From Cryomorphaceae bacterium (GTDB taxonomy: Bacteria; Bacteroidota; Bacteroidia; Flavobacteriales; Schleiferiaceae), in NCBI GenBank assembly GCA_003455605.1, contig DMQR01000074.1:1-5196 (forward strand): DNA of 5,196 bases. The letters run 5' to 3'. Positions 1 through 5,196 of this stretch are shown in pieces. A program made the translations under genes and the position numbers. The stretch's first letter is position 1; each line of letters begins with the position of its first letter. The notes under the pieces were generated by a model. The model ran no database searches. It saw nothing but the letters and a program-made list of their open reading frames with translations, and was not told the DNA's origin.

Positions 1-591
1 ATTCCACAAGAAATCACCACTTTCTAAAAAGAGCTTTGCGTGGTCGATATCTGGCTTTTCGGTAAAGGCTTTGACCATATACACTCCCTCTTCGTCCGAG
101 CTATTTTCGTCGTATTGAATATATCCGTAGCCTGTTTCTGGTTTGTGTGGCTTGATTCCTATAGTCACAAAACACTGGCTGGTTTCCGTCCGTTTTAACC
201 CTTTTCTCACCACTTTTTCGAAGGCTTCATCATCAGTAATCAAGTGATCGGCCGGGGTAATAAACATGTTTGCGAGTGGGTCACGCTTCTTAATTTTTAA
301 TGTGGCATAGGCAATACAAGGTGCAGTATTGCGGCGCAGGGGTTCAAGAACAATATTGTTTTCGGGTAGTTCAGGAAGGTGTTCTCTGGTTAGTGTAGCA
401 TAGTTTTCATGGGTAACGACCATGATATGCTCGGCATCGAAAATGCGTCGTACGCGTTTATAGGTTTGCTGAATGAGGCTCTCTCCAGTACCCAAGAAAT
501 CAAGAAACTGCTTGGGGGTTTGTTCTGTGGACATGGGCCAAAATCTGCTCCCAATTCCACCGGCCATGATGACGCAGTACGGTGTGCGCAT
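1..591 (-). CDS. manC: Mannose-1-phosphate guanylyltransferase, N-terminal part (cut by left window edge)
   Basis: The enzyme makes GDP-mannose from mannose-1-phosphate and GTP in the cytoplasm, feeding synthesis of mannose-, fucose- or rhamnose-containing surface polysaccharides. I translated the minus strand from the ATG at 591-589; 197 codons stay open to base 1. The visible part is a nucleotidyltransferase Rossmann fold. It shows the signature loop GGIGSRFWPMS at residues 11-21 with PKQF at 26-29, then EPLRRNTAP at 83-91, the metal/substrate-site PADH at 113-116, GYGYI at 154-158, EKP at 178-180 and FLWN at 194-197, where the window stops. Family members of this phylum are usually about 350-360 residues, so roughly the C-terminal 45% lies outside; whether a fused isomerase domain follows cannot be seen. 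The ATG at 591 is the only ATG giving the usual short lead before the loop; no Shine-Dalgarno is evident. It is transcribed divergently from adk. The family call is firm, the exact sugar specificity less so. Confidence 0.93.
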   Translation of the reverse strand, partial: MRTPYCVIMAGGIGSRFWPMSTEQTPKQFLDFLGTGESLIQQTYKRVRRIFDAEHIMVVTHENYATLTREHLPELPENNIVLEPLRRNTAPCIAYATLKIKKRDPLANMFITPADHLITDDEAFEKVVRKGLKRTETSQCFVTIGIKPHKPETGYGYIQYDENSSDEEGVYMVKAFTEKPDIDHAKLFLESGDFLWN

Positions 592-700
592 GTTCAGAGT
601 GTGTAGGTTGTTATGACATTCATTGCTGAATTTCGACTGCGAATCTACGATTTTCTGCGCTTAGGGGGTATCTTCGTGCCCTTATTTAAACGCTACAGAC
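592..700. promoter_or_regulatory. Divergent promoter region between manC and adk
   Basis: These 109 bases separate two genes that start back to back, so they must carry promoters for both directions unless transcription enters from elsewhere. Candidate Bacteroidota-type boxes are weak. For adk, TTG at 623-625 lies 20 bases before TACGATTT at 646-653, which matches only four of the six fixed positions of TAnnTTTG. For manC, the minus strand reads TAGATTCG at 647-640, five of six positions, but has no convincing -33 TTTG upstream. I saw no strong inverted repeat that would suggest an operator, and no Shine-Dalgarno in front of either start. The region role is inferred from gene orientation; the individual boxes are only suggestions. 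Confidence 0.45.
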
Positions 701-1273
701 ATGTTAAATCTAGTCCTATTCGGCCCTCCAGGGGCAGGTAAAGGAACCCAGAGCGCCTTCTTAGTAGACCGATACGAATTGGTTCACTTGAGCACCGGTG
801 ACCTGTTCAGATTCAATATTAAGAATGAGACGGAATTGGGGCAATTAGCCAAATCCTACATGGACAAAGGCCAACTCGTACCAGACTCAGTGACTATTTC
901 AATGTTGGAAGATGCCGTCAACAAAAACCCACAAGCCAAGGGCTTCATCTTTGATGGATTCCCTCGTACCCATGGCCAAGCTCAAGCGCTCGACGCATTC
1001 TTGGAGGGACGCAGTACCGGCATTACCAGCATGGTAGCTTTAGAGGTACCTGAAGATGAGTTGCGTGTTCGCTTGGCGGAGCGTGCCAAAACCTCAGGGC
1101 GTCCGGATGATGCAGATCCTTCGATTATTCAGAACAGAATAGATGTATACAATGCGGAGACGGCTCCAGTAAAGGATTACTACGAGGGGCAGGCGAAATA
1201 TCAGGGCGTAGATGGCGTAGGTTCCATCGAAGAGATTACCGACCGATTGGTGGGAATCATCGACGCACTTTAA
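701..1273 (+). CDS. adk: Adenylate kinase, short-LID type
   Basis: This cytoplasmic enzyme interconverts ATP + AMP and 2 ADP, setting the adenylate energy charge. The 190-residue protein carries the P-loop [10 protein letters not shown] at residues 8-17. The AMP-binding segment HLSTGDLFR at 29-37 includes the conserved arginine R37, and FDGFPRT at 84-90 includes R89. The LID-hinge arginines lie in RLAER (124-128) and in SGRPDD (132-137), followed by R146. The length and the direct run from R128 to RPDD show the short form, lacking the roughly 27-residue LID insertion and any zinc-binding cysteines of long bacterial enzymes; this is usual in Bacteroidota. The ATG at 701 puts the P-loop at the usual distance from the N-terminus. 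It is the first plus-strand gene after the divergent region, and obgE follows after 67 bases, a common pairing in this phylum. Nothing appears truncated or degraded. Confidence 0.98.
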   Translation: MLNLVLFGPPGAGKGTQSAFLVDRYELVHLSTGDLFRFNIKNETELGQLAKSYMDKGQLVPDSVTISMLEDAVNKNPQAKGFIFDGFPRTHGQAQALDAFLEGRSTGITSMVALEVPEDELRVRLAERAKTSGRPDDADPSIIQNRIDVYNAETAPVKDYYEGQAKYQGVDGVGSIEEITDRLVGIIDAL

Positions 1274-1301
1274 GAGCAAAACAAGAACAATTGTACTTTT
1301 G
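1269..1301 (+). promoter_or_regulatory. Probable Bacteroidota-type promoter for obgE (TAnnTTTG -7 box)
   Basis: TACTTTTG at 1294-1301 matches the Bacteroidota -7 consensus TAnnTTTG at every fixed position. About 21 bases upstream, at 1269-1272, TTTA overlaps the last codons of adk and is a partial match to the -33 element (TTTG/TTG). Transcription would start around 1308, leaving an untranslated leader of about 33 bases before the ATG at 1341. The box sits in the only real gap inside the adk-fluC run, which supports a role in letting obgE and the genes after it be transcribed independently of adk. One eight-base match in an AT-rich gap can occur by chance, so this remains a prediction. Confidence 0.5.
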
Positions 1302-1340
1302 CAACGCAGTCTTCCATGGTGCGGGCTGCTTTTTCACATC

Positions 1341-2339
1341 ATGTCAGGAAGCAACTTCATAGATTACGTAAAGATTTACTGTAAGAGCGGCCGCGGTGGT
1401 AGCGGTTCGACACACTTGCTGCGCAATCGTATGACCTCTAAGGGAGGACCCGACGGCGGAGATGGCGGCCGTGGTGGTCACGTGATTATAAAAGGCAATG
1501 CACAGATGTGGACCTTGCTTCCCTTAAAATATCAAAAGCACATCAAAGCCGCTTCCGGTGAAAACGGCAGTGCCCAGGAACGCACAGGTGCGCAGGGTGA
1601 AGACAAATACATCGAAGTTCCATTAGGTACGGTGGCCAAGGACGAAGAAACCGGTAAGGTGTTGTTTGAAATCACCGAGGACGGTGAGGAGCACGCACTG
1701 GTGAAAGGCGGCCGCGGCGGTTTGGGTAATGTGCATTTTAAGAGTGCTACCTTCCAGACGCCGCGTTTTGCCCAGCCGGGCGAGCCTGCCAACGAAGGTT
1801 GGTTCATTCTTGAGTTGAAAGTTTTGGCTGATGTGGGATTGGTAGGGTTTCCAAATGCTGGGAAGAGCACCTTACTCTCTGTGGTAAGTGCGGCCAAGCC
1901 GGAAATTGCTAATTATCCTTTTACCACCTTGGTGCCGAATTTAGGCATGGTGTATTACCGCGATCACAAATCCTTTGTAATGGCCGATATCCCGGGAATT
2001 ATTGAAGGTGCAGCCGAAGGAAAGGGTCTTGGATATCGTTTTCTACGTCACATCGAGCGCAACGCGTTGCTATTGTTCATGGTGCCCGCCGATGCCGAAG
2101 ATTATGCCAAGGAATACGAGATTTTGCTGAATGAATTGGTTAAGTATAACCCTGAACTTGCCGATAAGGATAGAATTCTAGCCATCACGAAGAGCGATAT
2201 GCTCGATGAGGATTTGCAGCAGGAGATCAAGGCCCAATTACCTGAGGGTATCCCCCATATTTTCATTTCATCCGTTGCCAACATGAACATCATGCCCCTC
2301 AAGGATATGATTTGGGAACGACTCAATGCATCCGCCTAA
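1341..2339 (+). CDS. obgE: GTPase Obg (ribosome assembly / growth control)
   Basis: Obg is an essential GTPase that binds the 50S subunit late in its assembly and links GTP/ppGpp levels to growth. The 332-residue protein has the two expected domains. The Obg fold (about residues 3-160) is marked by glycine-rich helix motifs at 17-23, 34-47 and 122-130. The G domain has G1 GFPNAGKST at 169-177, G2 in PFTTL at 193-197, G3 DIPG at 216-219, G4 TKSD at 283-286 and G5 around ISS at 309-311. G4 has T instead of the canonical N of NKxD. The C-terminal OCT domain is absent, as in many members. I chose the ATG at 1341 because [12 protein letters not shown] matches the family's normal N-terminus; an in-frame TTG at 1299 would add 14 unrelated residues and lies inside the predicted -7 box. 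The stop overlaps the next gene's start by one base (TAATG), suggesting translational coupling. Confidence 0.97.
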   Translation: MSGSNFIDYVKIYCKSGRGGSGSTHLLRNRMTSKGGPDGGDGGRGGHVIIKGNAQMWTLLPLKYQKHIKAASGENGSAQERTGAQGEDKYIEVPLGTVAKDEETGKVLFEITEDGEEHALVKGGRGGLGNVHFKSATFQTPRFAQPGEPANEGWFILELKVLADVGLVGFPNAGKSTLLSVVSAAKPEIANYPFTTLVPNLGMVYYRDHKSFVMADIPGIIEGAAEGKGLGYRFLRHIERNALLLFMVPADAEDYAKEYEILLNELVKYNPELADKDRILAITKSDMLDEDLQQEIKAQLPEGIPHIFISSVANMNIMPLKDMIWERLNASA

Positions 2340-2869
2340 TGTTTGAGGTCGTAGATAATTTCGATGTGGATGCCATGTACTTATTAAATCACTGGTTACC
2401 GGCCAGCACGGATGTATTCTGGCTCGCGGTAACCAAGACCATTACTTGGATCCCCCTCTATCTGGTTATGTTGGTGCGCCTGTTTAAACGCTCGGCGATG
2501 GACGTGTTTGTAAAGCGATTAGCCTTGGTGGTTCTTGGCGTCTTACTTTGGGATCAAGGTGCAGAGGTTTTTAAGTATTGGATCGCCCGACCTCGTCCCT
2601 GTCAAACCATGGAAGATATCCGTGTCTTAGCGCATTGTAGCACTTATGGCTTTTTTAGCGCACATGCCGCGAATGCTTTTGGACTTGCCTTTTTGTTCCG
2701 CAAATGGTTGCACCAAAGTTGGTTCTCGGTGTTATTGATTATTGCCGTTTTTCAAAGCTATTCCCGCATTCATTTGGGGGTTCATTATCCTACAGACCTT
2801 TTGGTGGGGGCAGTATGGGGATTTCTCATTAGTTTCGTTTTACATAAAATCGAAAAAACTTGGAGTTGA
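2339..2869 (+). CDS. PAP2-family membrane phosphatase (possible undecaprenyl-pyrophosphate or lipid phosphatase)
   Basis: This is a 176-residue integral membrane phosphatase of the PAP2 superfamily, which removes phosphate from lipid phosphates or pyrophosphates through a phosphohistidine intermediate. All three signature motifs are present: KX6RP at residues 79-87 (KYWIARPRP), SAH at 107-109 where most members have SGH, and SRX5HX3D at 142-153 (SRIHLGVHYPTD), giving the catalytic pair H109 and H149 with D153. Hydrophobic segments lie around 27-48, 61-77, 103-120, 129-141 and 153-168, consistent with a five- to six-helix membrane protein. The chosen ATG at 2339 overlaps the obgE stop; an ATG at 2312 in the same frame would start inside obgE and add nine residues with no family support. 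Undecaprenyl pyrophosphate recycling (BacA-independent, PgpB-like) is a plausible role, but substrate cannot be read from the sequence. fluC follows 5 bases later. Confidence 0.9.
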   Translation: MFEVVDNFDVDAMYLLNHWLPASTDVFWLAVTKTITWIPLYLVMLVRLFKRSAMDVFVKRLALVVLGVLLWDQGAEVFKYWIARPRPCQTMEDIRVLAHCSTYGFFSAHAANAFGLAFLFRKWLHQSWFSVLLIIAVFQSYSRIHLGVHYPTDLLVGAVWGFLISFVLHKIEKTWS

Positions 2870-2874
2870 ATGTA

Positions 2875-3249
2875 ATGGCTTATTTGGCAATATTCTTAGG
2901 CGGCGGTGCTGGTTCGGTGCTGAGGTTTTCCATGTCGAAAGCAATGGTAGCTCAAGGTTGGTTGCAAGGGCATTGGGCGACATTGGCGATCAATGTGCTT
3001 GCGAGCTTTGCCTTGGTCTTGATTGTCGACGCGTACGGTGACAAATCGAAGCTATTTTACCTCTTGTTGTTGGGCACCGGGTTCTGCGGTGGATGGTCGA
3101 CCTTCAGTACATTTTCGTACGAAACTATTAGTTTGGTCGGTGAAGGTCGCCTTACAGAAGCCGTTCTCTATGTTGTGCTTTCTGTAGTCTTGGGTGCGGG
3201 TGCGGCAATAGCGGCCTCCATCTGGGTGATGCGTGAATACGCGGCCTAG
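2875..3249 (+). CDS. crcB: Fluoride channel FluC/CrcB
   Basis: This 124-residue inner-membrane protein belongs to the FluC family, small dual-topology channels that assemble as antiparallel dimers and let fluoride leave the cell. Visible signatures are GGGAGSVLRF at residues 9-18 with the conserved arginine R17, the pore asparagine N40 in ATLAINVLASF, and the phenylalanine-box segment GFCGGWSTFSTFS at 69-81 containing F77 and F80, the residues that line the fluoride path in characterised homologues. Four hydrophobic helices lie near 2-24, 33-54, 60-84 and 95-119. There is a single gene rather than a tandem pair, so a homodimer is expected. I prefer the ATG at 2875 over a TTG at 2860, because it gives the normal N-terminus and does not overlap the phosphatase. 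The gap upstream is only 5 bases, leaving no room for the fluoride riboswitch found before many crcB genes. Its TAG stop lies in a CTAG shared with the convergent gene. Confidence 0.96.
   Translation: MAYLAIFLGGGAGSVLRFSMSKAMVAQGWLQGHWATLAINVLASFALVLIVDAYGDKSKLFYLLLLGTGFCGGWSTFSTFSYETISLVGEGRLTEAVLYVVLSVVLGAGAAIAASIWVMREYAA
3246..3249. other. Shared CTAG palindrome holding both convergent stop codons
   Basis: Read on the plus strand, TAG at 3247-3249 ends fluC. Read on the minus strand, TAG at 3248-3246 ends the large surface-protein gene. The two coding regions therefore overlap tail to tail by four bases with no intergenic space. I found no stem-loop followed by a T-run within about 50 bases on either side, so transcripts from both directions probably run into the opposite gene before terminating. 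Confidence 0.9.
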
Positions 3250-5196
3250 CGGAACAGGGTTAATTGGCCCTTCTTCACAATCAACATATCATTTTGACCT
3301 TTAGCATATACGCTCCATGCGTAGACGCCTTCAATCGCGTCTTTCCCGTTCGGGTGATTCCCATTCCAACCTTCTGCGGGGTCGGTAGATTGGAACATCA
3401 CCTCACCCCAGCGGTTGAAAATGATTAGTTCATATTCCTTGATACCCACCGCTGTGCCACGGAATACCTCATTTTCTCCATCGCCATTGGGGGTGAAGGC
3501 TGTTGGAATAAATACGAGGGTTTCTGGATTTATACGTACCATGGCCTTCGAAGTATCGGGGCAATTGTAGGTATTGATGACCACGTGTTCGACTTCGAAC
3601 CATCCGGTGTCGCTGTATGCGTGCACAAAACTTCTGTTGTTAAAGTATAAACTGCCATCTCCCATACCCGTAATGAGTTGGTCGGTGGTGGCTGCGGCGA
3701 GATCTGTGAACTCAATATTTGAGGTGTAGATGGTCGCAGAATTTGGATCCAACAGGAATAAGGAGGTAGGTGAAGGATAGACCGTAATGAAATCCGCATA
3801 GTTGATGGTAATGGTATCTACACATCCCTCTATGAAGAACACGGTAAGCGTCACATCATATGTGCCGGGATTGGTGTAGGTATAAACAGGCATGCTATCA
3901 TTGCTCAATACGCCGTCCCCAAAATCCCAATTATAAATGACCTGTCCATCGGTGATAGTGCTGTCCCAGAAGGTGACGGTATAAGGTGCACAGCCTATCT
4001 GATTCTCAACGGTGACCTCTGTCGCCGGTCTTCGATAGATGCGTACGGTATCGGTAAAGGTTTCCTCACAACCGTATTCTTCCACTGTGAGGGTGATGAT
4101 TTGATCGCCCCAATTACTAAAGATAATTGCAGGTGGATTCCAGCCACTAAAGGTTTGAGTGGAGGCATTTGGTCCAAAATTCCAAGTAGCCACCGCATTT
4201 CCTCCGTTCGAACTTTGGTTTTGGAAGTTTATCACATTCTCGTCAAAACATACCTTCCCGTTCCAGCTGAAGGCACAGTTCACGGGGTTGTACAACTCAT
4301 ACACCACCTCGGCGGTATCTGTACACGGCCAGCCAGGATTCAGTATGAGTTGAATGGTATAAGTCCCAGTATCTTGGAATGTGTAGGTCGGATTTTGCTG
4401 GGTGGAGGAGGCCCCAGGATTGTTTGGATCGTTGAACAACCATAAATAATCGGTACCATTATAGCTACTATCTAAGAAGGTGACAGTTGTACCGTTACAC
4501 AAAGTATTGGGCTGATAAATCTGTGGAGTGGGGTTTGAGACAACATTACTTTGACAGGTCGTTACATTGAACTGGTAATCCCTTCGAAGGTTTGATAGAA
4601 GTACGCCGTTGGAATCGTATTCTTCGGCACAGATGGCGAAAACGAACTGTCCATTTCCGGAAGGTGTTCCGGTTAAGATTCCCGTATTTGGGTCAATAGC
4701 CAGGCTTGGAGAGGCAGGCATCGGCGAAGCAGCAGAATAAGGGAATATAAAAGGTACGGGTGTGAAAGGTGGTGCGGACGGAGGAGAAGGTGCTGGGTTA
4801 CTTTGACTACCTCCGTTAAGAGGTTTACAGAAGCTGTAATAGATGGAGTCCCCGTCTAATTCTTGTGCGGAAAAGTCTACGTACAAGCTATCATCCTTGC
4901 ACATGACAATAGGTGGGTCGCTATTGAACGCCGCAGAGTTGTTACAGATGGAATCCTGCGGCGGAATTCGGATGAAATATGAGTTGCCCCAAGCCCCAGA
5001 GTTGGTGACATTGGTAATCGTATTATTGCGGCAACAGCGTTGGTAGACAATGGTATATCCGTGTGTGGCAACGGGAAGCGTGGTATTGGAGATGTAAGAG
5101 GTTTTTTCGGTACACACATTAGGAGGTGTTTGAAGACACGGGTTAGCCACTACTGCAGGAATCCCGATAATTGATCCGCGAGCCACACTTAAAGTC
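3246..5196 (-). CDS. T9SS-exported modular surface protein with PKD domains and gliding-motility-type C-terminal sorting domain (N-terminus outside window)
   Basis: This is a secreted or cell-surface protein of unknown specific function. The frame is open to the right edge with no stop, so the N-terminus and any signal peptide are missing. A GTG at 5186 is in frame but lies inside a conserved segment and is not a credible start. Numbering residues from that GTG, about 1-212 form a cysteine-bearing module with YTIVYQRCCRN at 44-54, a proline-rich stretch at 131-146 and an Ig/cadherin-like SLAIDPNTGILTGTP at 161-175. Four PKD-like beta-sandwich units follow, near 222-299, 303-384, 398-470 and 476-553. 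The third is classical (YNWDFGDG 418-425, GTYDVTLTV 441-449); the others have degenerate WDFGDG motifs. The C-terminal 558-646 is a type B sorting domain (CHU_C/gliding motility-associated): FTPNGDGENEVF 564-575, IFNRWGEVMF 589-598, GWNGN 606-610, GVYAW 620-624, ending QLTLFR. This predicts outer-membrane export by the type IX system and surface attachment, perhaps in adhesion; no catalytic domain is visible. Confidence 0.93.
   Translation of the reverse strand, partial: TLSVARGSIIGIPAVVANPCLQTPPNVCTEKTSYISNTTLPVATHGYTIVYQRCCRNNTITNVTNSGAWGNSYFIRIPPQDSICNNSAAFNSDPPIVMCKDDSLYVDFSAQELDGDSIYYSFCKPLNGGSQSNPAPSPPSAPPFTPVPFIFPYSAASPMPASPSLAIDPNTGILTGTPSGNGQFVFAICAEEYDSNGVLLSNLRRDYQFNVTTCQSNVVSNPTPQIYQPNTLCNGTTVTFLDSSYNGTDYLWLFNDPNNPGASSTQQNPTYTFQDTGTYTIQLILNPGWPCTDTAEVVYELYNPVNCAFSWNGKVCFDENVINFQNQSSNGGNAVATWNFGPNASTQTFSGWNPPAIIFSNWGDQIITLTVEEYGCEETFTDTVRIYRRPATEVTVENQIGCAPYTVTFWDSTITDGQVIYNWDFGDGVLSNDSMPVYTYTNPGTYDVTLTVFFIEGCVDTITINYADFITVYPSPTSLFLLDPNSATIYTSNIEFTDLAAATTDQLITGMGDGSLYFNNRSFVHAYSDTGWFEVEHVVINTYNCPDTSKAMVRINPETLVFIPTAFTPNGDGENEVFRGTAVGIKEYELIIFNRWGEVMFQSTDPAEGWNGNHPNGKDAIEGVYAWSVYAKGQNDMLIVKKGQLTLFR

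Noticed and set aside
409..606. Plus-strand 65-codon open frame
   Set aside because: It lies antisense to the well-supported manC reading frame and its translation resembles no family; it is a shadow.
1299..1340. TTG start extending obgE by 14 residues
   Set aside because: The added residues do not match the Obg N-terminus, and the codon overlaps the predicted -7 promoter box; the ATG at 1341 fits the family.
1385..1730. Repeated GC-rich GGCGGCCG/CGGCCGCGG-like words in obgE
   Set aside because: They encode the conserved glycine-rich GRGG motifs of the Obg fold, so coding constraint explains them; no separate repeat element is needed.
1532..1897. Minus-strand 121-codon open frame inside obgE
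   Set aside because: It is fully antisense to the conserved Obg fold and G1 region, and its proline/serine-rich translation is what glycine-rich codons give on the reverse strand.
2742..3041. Plus-strand 99-codon frame spanning the phosphatase-fluC junction
   Set aside because: It overlaps two well-supported genes in a different frame, and its cysteine/arginine-rich translation has no recognisable domain.
3200..3300. Possible bidirectional terminator at the convergent junction
   Set aside because: I could not find a stable inverted repeat with a flanking T-run in either direction, so no terminator is reported.
4101..4445. Plus-strand open frames of 114 and 64 codons antisense to the surface protein
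   Set aside because: They lie opposite clear PKD-domain coding sequence and have no recognisable motif; they are reverse-strand shadows.
5184..5186. GTG as the start codon of the surface protein
   Set aside because: The frame continues open to the window edge, there is no signal peptide after the GTG, and a secreted T9SS substrate needs one; the true start lies outside.

Overview
The window looks like an ordinary chromosomal segment of a Bacteroidota bacterium, most likely a Flavobacteriales-like lineage. Three things point there. The minus-strand gene on the right ends in a type IX secretion (T9SS) type B sorting domain, which is essentially restricted to this phylum. The gap before obgE holds an exact match to the Bacteroidota -7 promoter element TAnnTTTG. 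None of the starts has a convincing Shine-Dalgarno sequence, and adenylate kinase is the short-LID form directly followed by obgE. Species cannot be named from the sequence alone.

Layout. Bases 1-591 (minus) hold the N-terminal 197 residues of a mannose-1-phosphate guanylyltransferase running off the left edge. Bases 592-700 are a short divergent promoter region. Bases 701-3249 (plus) are a compact four-gene run: adenylate kinase (adk), the ribosome-assembly GTPase Obg (obgE), a PAP2-type membrane phosphatase and the fluoride channel FluC/CrcB. After adk the genes nearly touch: obgE and the phosphatase overlap by one base (TAATG), and the phosphatase and fluC are 5 bases apart. Bases 3246-5196 (minus) hold most of a large modular cell-surface protein, cut at its N-terminus by the right edge. 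It converges on fluC, and the two stop codons share one palindromic CTAG.

Function. The plus-strand run combines two essential housekeeping functions (adenine nucleotide balance; GTP-dependent 50S maturation and growth control) with two small membrane proteins (lipid or undecaprenyl pyrophosphate dephosphorylation, fluoride export). They are probably co-transcribed, with an internal promoter in front of obgE. The flanking minus-strand genes concern sugar-nucleotide supply for surface glycans and the secreted/adhesive surface proteome.

I see no RNA gene, CRISPR array, insertion sequence, phage feature or attachment site, and no stretch over 300 bases without a gene. I found no undescribed system. 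The points worth a second look are local: the shared stop palindrome, the start-stop coupling, residue substitutions in the phosphatase, and the architecture of the surface protein.
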